This document shows positions 9,701 through 17,750 of a stretch of 64,000 nt of DNA, piece after piece. The stretch is taken from positions 1-64,000 of the forward strand of contig DELI01000025.1 in assembly GCA_002354335.1 (NCBI GenBank), written 5' to 3'. This DNA is from Sphingobacterium sp. UBA2700 (GTDB lineage: Bacteria; Bacteroidota; Bacteroidia; Sphingobacteriales; Sphingobacteriaceae). Each line of letters begins with the position of its first letter. Positions within the stretch are counted from its first letter, which is position 1. Below the pieces are notes generated by a model. That model searched no databases. It was not told where the DNA came from and saw only the letters and a list, made by a program, of their open reading frames with translations. Both the position numbers and the translations under genes were made by a program.

Positions 9701-11090
9701 AGCTTCCTTCGGCTTTATTCCGATGGCATTGAGTAATGGTGCTGGTGCTGAAGTTCAACGTCCTTTAGCCACTGTAGTTATTGGAGGGCTGTTAATTGCT
9801 ACGCTATTGACTTTATTTGTTTTGCCTCTGCTATTTGTTACAATGGAAAAGGGATTCAAATCGAGGAAGCTGAAGAGTCAACATAGAGCTATTGTCATGC
9901 TTTTGTTGGGGGTAATATCTCTTTCTAATGTGCAGGGACAGACGCCGATTAGTTTAAACCAAGCCTTAAAAATAGCATCCGAACGCAATGGACAATTGCA
10001 GAATTCCAAATTAAGATCGGAGTATGCCAAAGCATTGATTCGTAGTTCCTCGGCAGATATCCCGCAATTATCAATCAGTTCGGAATTCGGGCAAATCAAT
10101 TCTTCGGACAAGGACCTGAAGTTCTCTGCATCTCAAAATTTTGCATTTCCTACGGTATATAAGCAGTTAAAAGATCTTTATCGCGAAAGTTGGAAGGAGT
10201 CTGCGCTGCAAGTAGAGTTAACCGCATTTGGACTGCAACGGGAAGTCAGCTTAACCTATTATGAATTGCAATATTGGACGGAGAAAGCACTGATTTTAGA
10301 AGAAATCAATAAACTATATACGGATTTCTTGCAGAAATCCATATTGCGGGAGCAATCCGGAGAGTCGAATGTTTTGGAGCGTGCGACAGCGATTAATCAG
10401 CAATCGGCTATTCTTGTGCAACAGGAGCAGGTTAAGTTAGCGATTAAGACCTTGCAGTCGCGATTGCAGTGGCTGTTAAATTCTGATATCGTTTACATGC
10501 CGGACAACAAAGAGCGTAAGATGCAGCTTTCCAGCATTGATTCTTCGCATCCAGTACTGCAGGTTTTAGCTCAAAAGCAGATTGTGAGTGCGAAACAGAC
10601 AGATGCAGAACGGATGAAGTTACTTCCGGAACTGCAGTTAGGCTATAATCTGAACAGTTTTAAGGGGATGGGCGTCGATGGTAAATATTATGGTATGACA
10701 CCTCAGTTTCAATCCGTTCAAATCGGTTTCTCCCTGCCTGTCTTTTCCTCCGGGCAAAAAGCGCGCACTCAAGCAGCAAAAGTCGCCGAGCGAATTGCTA
10801 CGAATGAGTACGAGCAGATGGACCGGGGCTTAAAAATCCAACGCGAGGGTCTGGTGCAATCTTATAATAATAACCTAGCTATCGTGACTCGTTTTGAGCA
10901 AATTGATTTAAGCAATGCCCAATTAATTTTAGAAACGGCGAATCGACAATTTTTATCCGGCGAAATCAATTATTTGGAATTTGTGCTGCTGCTGAATCAA
11001 TATGTGGCGGTGAAAAGTGGATATGTGGATGCCTTATGGCGCTTAAATGAAAATACAATTCAAATATTATATCAACAACTAGAGCAATAA
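6750..11090 (+). CDS. czcA: CzcA/CusA-type RND metal efflux permease fused to outer-membrane factor
   Basis: A 1446-residue protein. Residues 1 to about 1035 are a heavy-metal RND permease: an N-terminal first helix, two periplasmic lobes, and helix 4 with DFGLIIDGAVIIVEAV (about 399-414), the proton-relay signature of the metal subfamily. At about 1045-1063 a charged stretch (KSRKLKSQH) is followed by a hydrophobic segment and VQGQ, which looks like an internal signal peptide. The rest is a TolC/CusC-like outer-membrane factor with long helices. No stop or frameshift separates the halves. The likely substrate is a divalent or monovalent metal ion such as Co/Zn/Cd or Cu/Ag. The adaptor follows 2 bp later. 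Confidence 0.92.
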   Translation: MLTKIIEFSIRNKLIIALLVFGLIGVGAYQVTKLPIDAVPDITNNQVQVITVAPSFGASDIERLITFPIEQANSNIAGRKEIRSFSRFGLSLVTIVFEDDVDIYWARQQVAERLQQVQQEIPQGIGTPELGPISTGLGEIFQYVVRPKEGYEQKYDVTELRTIQDWIIRRQLLSVKGVAEVSSFGGKLKQYEIAVNTDKLNAFGISINDVFNAVNDNNQNTGGAYIEKGPTVLYIRSEGLVASVSDIEQIAIRRLGQNPLFLRDVAEVKIGHATRYGAMTYNDMGEVSGAVVMMLKGANSSEVIAAVKAKVAEIQKTLHEGVVLEPFLDRTKMVDNAISTVETNLLEGALIVVFVLVIFLGNLRAGLLVASVIPLAMLFAICMMNLFGVSGNLMSLGALDFGLIIDGAVIIVEAVMHQLTLHPKYRNMLKIPGKEMDAVVSESAGRMMNSAVFGQLIILIVYLPILTLQGIEGKMFKPMAETVAFALFGAFLLSLTYIPMMSVILLRKRSLKPSFSDRMMKKLEGIYLKSLLKVLRFPKTVFTIVTVLFIAALFILSRMGGEFIPSLEEGDFAVDTRVLPGSNLQTTVESTQKASHILLTRFPEVEKVVTKIGSGEVPTDPMPMEASDMMVILKDKKDWISAKTFPALAEKMSTALADVPGITVGFQYPVQMRFNELMTGARQDVVLKIFGEDFEILTEQAMQVGKLVESVAGTQNLYIEPIAGLSQVVVKYNRPLIAQYGLSISEVNRVVNAAFAGQQAGMLFEGEKRFDMVVRLDAAHRMNLNQIRQLLIPTATGVQIPLSQLANVDIVEGPNQIQRENAQRRIVIGFNISGRDVQSIVEELKTKVEQHIKLPPGYTITYGGSFENLNHAKQRLMIAVPVALALIFILLFLAFKSIRESILIYTAIPLSIIGGVFLLALRGMPFSISAGIGFIALFGVAVLNGIVLISEFNRLRKQGLKNIVRIVIDGGESRLRPVLMTAFVASFGFIPMALSNGAGAEVQRPLATVVIGGLLIATLLTLFVLPLLFVTMEKGFKSRKLKSQHRAIVMLLLGVISLSNVQGQTPISLNQALKIASERNGQLQNSKLRSEYAKALIRSSSADIPQLSISSEFGQINSSDKDLKFSASQNFAFPTVYKQLKDLYRESWKESALQVELTAFGLQREVSLTYYELQYWTEKALILEEINKLYTDFLQKSILREQSGESNVLERATAINQQSAILVQQEQVKLAIKTLQSRLQWLLNSDIVYMPDNKERKMQLSSIDSSHPVLQVLAQKQIVSAKQTDAERMKLLPELQLGYNLNSFKGMGVDGKYYGMTPQFQSVQIGFSLPVFSSGQKARTQAAKVAERIATNEYEQMDRGLKIQREGLVQSYNNNLAIVTRFEQIDLSNAQLILETANRQFLSGEINYLEFVLLLNQYVAVKSGYVDALWRLNENTIQILYQQLEQ

Positions 11091-11092
11091 CA

Positions 11093-12247
11093 ATGAAATA
11101 TATAAAATCAATTTATAAAGCCTTGCTGATGTTCTTTTTTATTATCATGGTTTCTTGTCAAACGAATGAACCAAAAGATCAGCAAATTATAACACAAGAT
11201 GCTGTAGACGAAAGTTTAGTCAAATTGACTGACGCGCAGCTAAAGAATGCGGCGATACAGACGATGAGCATATCGAATCAATCTGTTTCGCAGATACTGC
11301 GCATCAACGGAAAAATTGATGTTCCGCCTCAGAATATGCAGTCTGTCAGCGCGGCATTGGGGGGCTACCTGAAAAGTACAGAACTCATTGCGGGTAAACC
11401 TGTTTCGAAAGGACAAGTAATCGCAATTATCGAAAACCCGGAATTCATTAAGCTTCAACAGGATTATTTGACTGCCAAGTCCAAATATCAATTTGCCGAG
11501 CTCGACTTTAACAGACAAAAGACCCTAAATGAATCGAAGGCAAGCAGTGACAAGGTAATGCAATTGGCAAAGGCTGAAATGGATAATCAACAGATACAAA
11601 TGAATGCAATTGCACAGTCTTTACGTTTGGTCAACATTAATCCTGCACAGGTTACTGCTGATCGAATCAGTAAGAGTGCGCCACTTTACAGCAGCATAAG
11701 CGGTTATGTAAGTAAGATCAATGTGAATATTGGCAAATATGTGGCAGCCTCCGACGTGCTATTTGAGTTGGTAAATCCGGATCGGGTTTACCTGAACTTA
11801 TCTGTCTTCGAGAAAGACTTGCAGAAGCTCACGATTGGACAGCGTCTATCGGCTTACAGCAATAGCGAGCCGGATAAGCGCTATGACGGAACTATACAAC
11901 TAATAAGTAGAAGTATCGATGAACAGGGTATGGCCATGGTTCAATGCGCATTGAATGGTAGCGACAAGAGACTAGTTCCTGGTACTTATATTAATGCTGA
12001 AATTGCCGTTTCAACATCTTTTGAGGATGCGGTACCCGAGGAGAGCGTTGTAAATTTTGAGGGCAAGAACTATCTGTTTGTTCAGGAATCGAAGCTAGCT
12101 TATCGTCTTGTTCCGGTCGAAATCGGTCTTGAAGACAATGGGTATGTTCAAGTGAAGAATGCAGTTGAATTAATAGGGAAGAATATCGTGATTAAGAATG
12201 CATATACACTGTTGATGAAGCTAAAGAATACAGAGGGTGAAGAGTAG
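11093..12247 (+). CDS. czcB: RND efflux periplasmic adaptor lipoprotein (CzcB/CusB type)
   Basis: A 384-residue membrane-fusion protein. A type II signal ends in MVSC (C22), so it is probably lipid-anchored. After that come the split lipoyl/barrel-sandwich halves (GGYLKSTELIAGKPVSKGQ; SGYVSKINVNIGKYV) around a helical hairpin, then a beta-barrel domain. It links the permease to the outer-membrane factor encoded by the preceding fused gene. Spacing of 2 bp indicates co-translation in the unit small protein-czcA-czcB. Confidence 0.9.
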   Translation: MKYIKSIYKALLMFFFIIMVSCQTNEPKDQQIITQDAVDESLVKLTDAQLKNAAIQTMSISNQSVSQILRINGKIDVPPQNMQSVSAALGGYLKSTELIAGKPVSKGQVIAIIENPEFIKLQQDYLTAKSKYQFAELDFNRQKTLNESKASSDKVMQLAKAEMDNQQIQMNAIAQSLRLVNINPAQVTADRISKSAPLYSSISGYVSKINVNIGKYVAASDVLFELVNPDRVYLNLSVFEKDLQKLTIGQRLSAYSNSEPDKRYDGTIQLISRSIDEQGMAMVQCALNGSDKRLVPGTYINAEIAVSTSFEDAVPEESVVNFEGKNYLFVQESKLAYRLVPVEIGLEDNGYVQVKNAVELIGKNIVIKNAYTLLMKLKNTEGEE

Positions 12248-12277
12248 TTGAGTATTTAAAATATTTGAAGCCTTTTG

Positions 12278-12988
12278 CTAGCGATATGAGACGTTGCGAC
12301 GAGCGTCTGTAGAAGATGTCTGTTTGTCCTTCTGATTATCCAAAACGCTGCCTAAAGTAATGGCATATTGGGCAAGCATATAGGTGCACATAATCATCAG
12401 ACCAGAGTTGGCGATATAAGCGACAAATTTGTTGGCGGCAAGTATAGAATCGGAGATAATGAACAGTAATGCACCAAGGAATATCAACAAGAAGCTGCTT
12501 GTATTGGTTTGCTGCTTCCTCGTGTAGGAAAAGAACCCCATTAATGCAATAACGATAATGTAGGCAATTACGGGGTACTTTTCTACGCCAAGGCTAGGCG
12601 CTAGAATCGTATAGAAATAATAAGAATAAACGGCTAAGAAACCGGCAACTAAGATGTATAGTTTATCACGGCTCAATGCAAACGCAGAGGTCTGCCTGAT
12701 GAAAGCGATGACATACAAAATATGTCCGATCAGAAATGCTGCCAATCCGAGTAGGAACTTGTTGGGTAACATCAGGAAAATGTCGCCTAGCCAGCCGAAG
12801 AATAAACCGGCGGCAATGAGTTTTTGGAAAACCGTTTTTAAACCTGTAGCAGACCAGACGTAGGTGATTAAGATGACACAAATCAATGGTTTAGTAAGCA
12901 TTCTCAGCGTCGATAGATCTTCTGCTATGCTGTATAAATGTACAGCGAATAGCAGAAAATAAACGATATGAGGAATAGCTTTCTTCAA
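12278..12988 (-). CDS. Lysoplasmalogenase family (YhhN) membrane protein
   Basis: A 236-residue protein with about eight hydrophobic helices. The segment GLFFGWLGDIFLMLPNKFLLGLAAFLIGHILYVIAF, described here by its key GD...LM, GL..FL.GH..Y pattern near residues 60-95, is the YhhN/TMEM86 signature. Family members hydrolyse the vinyl-ether bond of lysoplasmalogens. The actual substrate in this organism is not shown. It converges on czcB with 30 bp between stop codons, and no clear terminator was seen there. It follows the amino-acid permease on the same strand by 15 bp. Confidence 0.8.
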   Translation of the reverse strand: MKKAIPHIVYFLLFAVHLYSIAEDLSTLRMLTKPLICVILITYVWSATGLKTVFQKLIAAGLFFGWLGDIFLMLPNKFLLGLAAFLIGHILYVIAFIRQTSAFALSRDKLYILVAGFLAVYSYYFYTILAPSLGVEKYPVIAYIIVIALMGFFSYTRKQQTNTSSFLLIFLGALLFIISDSILAANKFVAYIANSGLMIMCTYMLAQYAITLGSVLDNQKDKQTSSTDARRNVSYR

Positions 12989-13003
12989 GTTTAAATTTTG
13001 TTT

Positions 13004-14434
13004 TTACAGCCTAGCTTGCTTTGCTTTATTGCGTTCGACGAGTTTGTAGCTGATGAATAAGATGAGGATCCATAGCGGAATAAGCTCAACGGAGATTTTC
13101 AAACCGGTAAACCACATCATGACCAGGACGCCAACTAAAAAGATCAAGCTGAAGTAGTTGCTCAAGGGGTAAAATATCGTTGGGAATTTTGTCTTTATGC
13201 CCTGTTGATCCTTCTTGTTACGGAAGAACATATGGGTCAGGGTAATCATAATCCAGTTAATCACTAAGGCAGATACCACCAATGACATCAGAATTCCTAA
13301 TGCTTCTTTCGGGATAACCTTGTTGATAATGACAGTGACTGCGACGATTGCAGCCGATACGAGAATCGCATTAACAGGCGAGTGATTCTTATTCAATTTT
13401 TTCAGAAACTTTGGTGCATTTCCTTGTTCTGCCAAGCCATATAGCATGCGAGAATTACTATACACACAGCTATTGTAAACAGACAAGGCGGCTGTCAAAA
13501 CGATAATATTTAAGGCATTCGCAATGATTGTAGTGAAATAGAAGGTTTTTCCGAAGAGTTGAAACTCAAAGCCCTTCAGGGTTGCAAATACCTCGACAAA
13601 TGGACTGGTATCGGCAGTTATAGAACGCCATGGCATCAACGAAAACAAGATGAAAAGTGCACCAACGTAAAATACTAGAATACGCCAAAGCACTTGATTA
13701 GTTGCTTTCGGGATGTTCTTTTCCGGATGCTCGGCCTCTGCGGCTGTGATACCGACAAGCTCTAATCCACCAAAGGAGAACATAATGATGACCAGTGCGG
13801 CGAGTAAACCTTGATAGCCTCCCGCACCATCGAATTCCAACCAGCCTTTGGGGAGAAAACCACCATCGTTGTATAGGTTCGCGACGGTTGCTCGCTCACC
13901 ACCATTGCCTGAAATAAGCAGGTAGCTACCGAAGATAATCATCGCAATAATAGCTAATACTTTAACGATAGAAAACCAAAACTCGGTTTCTCCATAGACC
14001 TTCACCGAGGCCAGGTTGATTGCGTTGATAACGAAGAAAAAGAAAAGTGAGGATGCCCACAAAGGGATCTCGGGCCACCAGAACTGCACATACTTGCCGA
14101 TAGCGGTCAATTCTGCCATACTAACGAGGATATAGAGAATCCAATAGTTCCAACCGGAAGCAAAGCCAGCGAAGGGACCCCAGTATTTGTTTGCAAATGA
14201 ACTGAAGCTACCTGATATTGGTTCTTCAACCACCATTTCACCAAGCTGGCGCATAATGAAAAAGGCGACTAAGCCAGCTATTGCATAGCCCAAAATAACG
14301 GAGGGGCCAGCAAGAATTGCTGCCTGGCCAACGCCTAAGAATAAACCTGTACCAATAGCGCCGCCTAAGGCGATAAGCTGGATATGACGATTGCTTAAAC
14401 CTCTTTTAAGTTCTTTGTCCTGATTTTCTTGCAC
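13004..14434 (-). CDS. Amino acid permease (APC superfamily, AAT type)
   Basis: A 476-residue protein with 12 predicted membrane helices. The first-helix motif is LIALGGAIGTGLFLGVG, followed by EMVVEEPISGSFSSFANKYW and then GGLELVGITAAEAEHPEKNIP in the middle. This is the pattern of AroP/PheP/ProY/GabP-type proton-coupled amino-acid importers. Which amino acid it carries cannot be decided from the sequence. Its last codons are close to the lysoplasmalogenase-like gene, possibly one transcript. Confidence 0.9.
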   Translation of the reverse strand: MQENQDKELKRGLSNRHIQLIALGGAIGTGLFLGVGQAAILAGPSVILGYAIAGLVAFFIMRQLGEMVVEEPISGSFSSFANKYWGPFAGFASGWNYWILYILVSMAELTAIGKYVQFWWPEIPLWASSLFFFFVINAINLASVKVYGETEFWFSIVKVLAIIAMIIFGSYLLISGNGGERATVANLYNDGGFLPKGWLEFDGAGGYQGLLAALVIIMFSFGGLELVGITAAEAEHPEKNIPKATNQVLWRILVFYVGALFILFSLMPWRSITADTSPFVEVFATLKGFEFQLFGKTFYFTTIIANALNIIVLTAALSVYNSCVYSNSRMLYGLAEQGNAPKFLKKLNKNHSPVNAILVSAAIVAVTVIINKVIPKEALGILMSLVVSALVINWIMITLTHMFFRNKKDQQGIKTKFPTIFYPLSNYFSLIFLVGVLVMMWFTGLKISVELIPLWILILFISYKLVERNKAKQARL

Positions 14435-14581
14435 TTTTATAGATTAATTTTTCAGCAAATGAAAGGAACGGCATGAGTAAATTCCTGCTAAATGGCCGCT
14501 CTCTACTGCAAGATATATTTTTCAATTTGAATTTATGCAATTGCGAGGCTGAATAATTTCGAAGAGGGGAGGATTGCTTGT

Positions 14582-14634
14582 GGCGAATCCTATCAATTCG
14601 CCGTGCCTAATGACTACATTGACGCATTAGGCAC
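14582..14634. other. Two adjacent hairpins between permease and feo genes
   Basis: GGCGAAT (14582-14588) pairs with ATTCGCC (14596-14602), and immediately after, GTGCCTAATG (14603-14612) pairs with CATTAGGCAC (14625-14634). Both stems are perfect. Neither is followed by a clear T run, so this is not a textbook terminator of either flanking gene. It sits between the start of the permease and the end of the feo operon; the remaining 150 or so bases hold nothing I recognise. Confidence 0.6.
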
Positions 14635-14667
14635 AGCGGTCTGGGAGGAGTTTTTATTCCGATATTC

Positions 14668-14823
14668 TTATTTCTGCGACATATCCACAGAGCAACCACA
14701 GCCTTTGCCGCAGCCTGCGCTGTTCTTCTTTTTTCCAGGGAAAAAAGAACGGAAGATAGCATACAATGCTCCCACAAAAAGTAGGAAGATAATAACGTAT
14801 TGGATAAATAAACTGAGTTCCAT
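14668..14823 (-). CDS. FeoB-associated Cys-rich membrane protein
   Basis: A 51-residue peptide beginning MELSLFIQYVII: one membrane helix, a basic stretch, and the cysteine-rich tail CGKGCGCS. This is the layout of the small proteins encoded after FeoB in many bacteria (FeoB-associated family). Its ATG shares one base with the FeoB stop (TAATG), so I prefer this start to a longer upstream frame inside feoB. Presumed to assist ferrous iron uptake at the inner membrane; mechanism unknown. Confidence 0.85.
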   Translation of the reverse strand: MELSLFIQYVIIFLLFVGALYAIFRSFFPGKKKNSAGCGKGCGCSVDMSQK

Positions 14824-16925
14824 TACTTTAAAGTTTGATACGCAATGAATGCGGCAAGATAGGCAAGACCAGTCATAAAGACTGTTTGGATCAGTGTCCA
14901 GCGCCAAGAGCCTGTTTCCTTACGAACAACAGCAATAGTTGCCATACATTGCATTGCAAAGGCGTAAAACAATAATAAAGAGATTCCCGAAGCCATATTA
15001 TAGGCGGGTTGTCCTGTATTTGCGTTGATTTCAGAACGCATTTTAGATAATAACGTATTCTTCTGTTCGTCGTCTTCAATATCCACATCATCGCCAAGGC
15101 TGTAAACCACTGCCATCGTACCGACAAAGACTTCTCTTGCAGCAAAGGATGATATCAGACCAATACCCATCTTCCAATCATAGCCCAATGGTCTCACTAA
15201 AGGCTCTATACCCATGCCGATATAACCTAGGAAAGAATGCTCTAATTGATAAGATGAAACGGCTTTTGCTAATTCATCCCCTTCCAGTTGTGGTGCAGAT
15301 TGAACAACATAGTCTTCTGCTTTGTAAAACTTATCGTTCGGGCCGAAGTTGCCCAATACCCACAAAACAATAGAGATTAACAAGATGATTTTACCGGCAT
15401 CAATTAAGAAGCCCGATGCTTTATCCCATACATTGGTTGCCACATTTTTCCAATCAGGCATTTTATAAGTTGGGAGTTCGAAAATCAGGAAAGAAGAGCG
15501 AACGCTTTTGATAACCTTGTTGAGAATAAGCGCTGAAAATAACGCGCCGACAATACCCAGGATATACATGGCAAATAGAGCAATCCCTTGCATATTGAAT
15601 CCTAAGAATTTATCGTCAGGGATCACCAAGCCGATAATAACGATATAGATGGGCAAACGTGCCGAACAAGTCATGAAAGGAGTGACCAACATCGTTAGCA
15701 ATCGTTCTTTAGGGTTCTCGATATTTCTTGCCGACATTACTGCTGGAATAGCACATGCCGCTCCCGACATCAAAGGAATAACCGATTTACCGTTTAATCC
15801 GAAAGGCTTTAACCAACGATCCATTAAAAATACGACGCGGCTCATATAACCCGACTCTTCCATAATGGAAAGAAACAGGAATAGGATGACAATCTGTGGC
15901 ACGAAAATAACAATACCGCCAATACCTGCTACAATACCATAGATGAAAAGCGAAGCTAATGGGCCGTCCGGTAATTTATCATCCAAGAATGCTGTCAGGT
16001 CGCCGAACGCGCCGTCGATCCAGTCCATCACAGGTCCGGACCATGCATAGATTGCTTGGAAAATAAGGAATAATAGCCCAAAGAAAATAACGTAGCCGAA
16101 TACAGGGTGCATCAAAAACTTGTCGATATTATTCGTGTTTCCAAGTTTCTGGTTCTCGGTTTGGTTGATGATGGCATCAAGATCTTTGCTTGTTTGATCA
16201 TGACGCGCTAAAGATTCTTGCTTCTGCAAGTCATGCGGATTTAGCGCATAGCGCTGTCTGATCTCCGCAAGCTTAAGTTGGGTTTCTGCTGGCAAGATAC
16301 TAACCTGCTCTTGGGCAAGGTATTGCCAGGTTAGATATTCAGTGGCTAAAGGAAAGAGCTTCTTTGCTTCTTCCATAGCGGGCTGATAGTCTGAAGAGAT
16401 TCGGTAATTTCCGAAGTAATGACCTACTTTCTGGTCCAATCCTTTGATCAGTTCGTCGATTCCTTTACCCGTACGAGCATTGGTCTTATATACTTTTGTC
16501 TGTAAATAAGCTTCTAGCTTGTCGAAATCAATCTGCATTCCCTTTTCTTCCAACTCGTCAATCATGTTCAAGACGAATACTGCAGGAACGCCCAGTTCGC
16601 GTGCTTGTTGATACAGGATGATCGAACGTTTAATGGTCGACGGTTCCGCTACGACAAGTGTGAGGTCTGGATATAATGGATTTTGTTTATCGCTTAGAAC
16701 GTTGAATACAATTTCCTCATCTAACGAACTTGGAAACAAGGTATATGTTCCTGGTAAATCGACAACATGATACTTTTTGCCGTTCGCATTTAAAGTACCT
16801 TCGCGTTTTTCAACCGTGATACCTGGGTAATTACCTACTTTTTGATTAAGTTTTGTAAGCCGATTAAATAGGGAAGTTTTTCCAACATTAGGATTCCCTA
16901 GTAGAATGATTGTTGGGTTTGCCAT
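14823..16925 (-). CDS. feoB: Ferrous iron transporter FeoB
   Basis: A 700-residue protein. An N-terminal G domain has GNPNVGKTSLFN (about 8-19), the switch segment NYPGITVEKREG, and DLPGTY. A helical GDI region follows, then the Gate-type membrane domain (PFMTCSARLPIY, and AAREVFVGTMAVVYSL near the end). It imports Fe2+ across the inner membrane under control of GTP hydrolysis. Its ATG overlaps the FeoA stop as TAATG and its stop overlaps the next start the same way, so all three genes are tightly coupled. Confidence 0.97.
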   Translation of the reverse strand: MANPTIILLGNPNVGKTSLFNRLTKLNQKVGNYPGITVEKREGTLNANGKKYHVVDLPGTYTLFPSSLDEEIVFNVLSDKQNPLYPDLTLVVAEPSTIKRSIILYQQARELGVPAVFVLNMIDELEEKGMQIDFDKLEAYLQTKVYKTNARTGKGIDELIKGLDQKVGHYFGNYRISSDYQPAMEEAKKLFPLATEYLTWQYLAQEQVSILPAETQLKLAEIRQRYALNPHDLQKQESLARHDQTSKDLDAIINQTENQKLGNTNNIDKFLMHPVFGYVIFFGLLFLIFQAIYAWSGPVMDWIDGAFGDLTAFLDDKLPDGPLASLFIYGIVAGIGGIVIFVPQIVILFLFLSIMEESGYMSRVVFLMDRWLKPFGLNGKSVIPLMSGAACAIPAVMSARNIENPKERLLTMLVTPFMTCSARLPIYIVIIGLVIPDDKFLGFNMQGIALFAMYILGIVGALFSALILNKVIKSVRSSFLIFELPTYKMPDWKNVATNVWDKASGFLIDAGKIILLISIVLWVLGNFGPNDKFYKAEDYVVQSAPQLEGDELAKAVSSYQLEHSFLGYIGMGIEPLVRPLGYDWKMGIGLISSFAAREVFVGTMAVVYSLGDDVDIEDDEQKNTLLSKMRSEINANTGQPAYNMASGISLLLFYAFAMQCMATIAVVRKETGSWRWTLIQTVFMTGLAYLAAFIAYQTLK

Positions 16926-17164
16926 TAGATTTTTTCTGCGACGATAAGTTTAGCTTCTGATTTACGGATCGCAATTAAAGCATTGTTTTCGAGGATGTTT
17001 AGACAGATAGGGCCGTTTAAAGGTGCTTTGTGTTTTACTTCTATAACTGATCCCGGGTAGAAACCAAGTTCATAAAATTTCGCGGGAATGTCTAGGGATT
17101 GTATTTCGTTGATTTTGACTCTATCACCAATTTTTAGCTTATCTAGGCTAATCACGTCTTGCAT
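16925..17164 (-). CDS. feoA: Ferrous iron transport protein FeoA
   Basis: A 79-residue SH3-like protein with the FeoA pattern KIGDRVKINEI, then ELGFYPGSVIEVKHKAPLNGP. It is a cytoplasmic accessory of FeoB. A perfect TATATTTG -7 element (minus strand, 17218-17211) gives a leader of about 40 bases. The divergent MarR gene 106 bp away is a candidate regulator, though no operator was identified. Confidence 0.93.
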   Translation of the reverse strand: MQDVISLDKLKIGDRVKINEIQSLDIPAKFYELGFYPGSVIEVKHKAPLNGPICLNILENNALIAIRKSEAKLIVAEKI

Positions 17165-17270
17165 CTGTACTTATTTAGATTAAATTTTAATAAAAATATC
17201 TCAACGGAAGCAAATATAAAGAATTAAAATCTTTTAATTTGTAAGCTAAGTCACACTAATGTATTAAAAT

Positions 17271-17750
17271 ATGCCAAAGATCGAGGAGCTAGTAAAGGTC
17301 AGAAAATTTGCTAGTGCTTGGCATCGTGCAACTATAAACATAATATACAGCAGCAACTGGCTGAATGTGGTATTAGAGAAGAGGGCCGGTGCGAAGCAGC
17401 TGACACTGCAACAGTTTAATGTGTTGCGGGTATTGAGGGGACAATACCCAAATCCGGTAACAAACAATTTACTTAAAGAACGCTTGCTAACGAAGACACC
17501 CGACATCAGTCGCCTGGTGGATCGTATTGTAAGCAAAGGCCTGGTGACCCGAGAGAAAAACAGTTCCGATAAGCGCGCTGTCGACTTACTGATCACTCAA
17601 AAAGGACTCGATCTCCTCGCGGAAATCGAGAACAGCATGATGTTGGATGATTTATTGCCCAATAACATCAGCGAAGAAGAATGCTTACAATTAAGTGCGC
17701 TATTAGATAAGTTTAGAGGACCTCAAGGGGAAGAGACCTTCGAAGCTTAG
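17271..17750 (+). CDS. MarR family transcriptional regulator
   Basis: A 159-residue protein with the MarR winged-helix layout: LTLQQFNVLRVLRGQ, the recognition helix region TKTPDISRLVDRIVSKGLV, then the wing REKNSSDKRAVDLLITQKG. It is divergent from feoA, with 106 bp between start codons, and overlaps the convergent ZIP gene by 4 bp. Control of iron uptake is a reasonable inference from position only. Ligand unknown. Confidence 0.88.
   Translation: MPKIEELVKVRKFASAWHRATINIIYSSNWLNVVLEKRAGAKQLTLQQFNVLRVLRGQYPNPVTNNLLKERLLTKTPDISRLVDRIVSKGLVTREKNSSDKRAVDLLITQKGLDLLAEIENSMMLDDLLPNNISEEECLQLSALLDKFRGPQGEETFEA

Noticed and set aside
6750..11090. Two genes accidentally joined by a sequencing error (pump and outer-membrane factor).
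   Set aside because: The frame is continuous with sensible sequence across the join, and the same fusion is known in other Bacteroidota.
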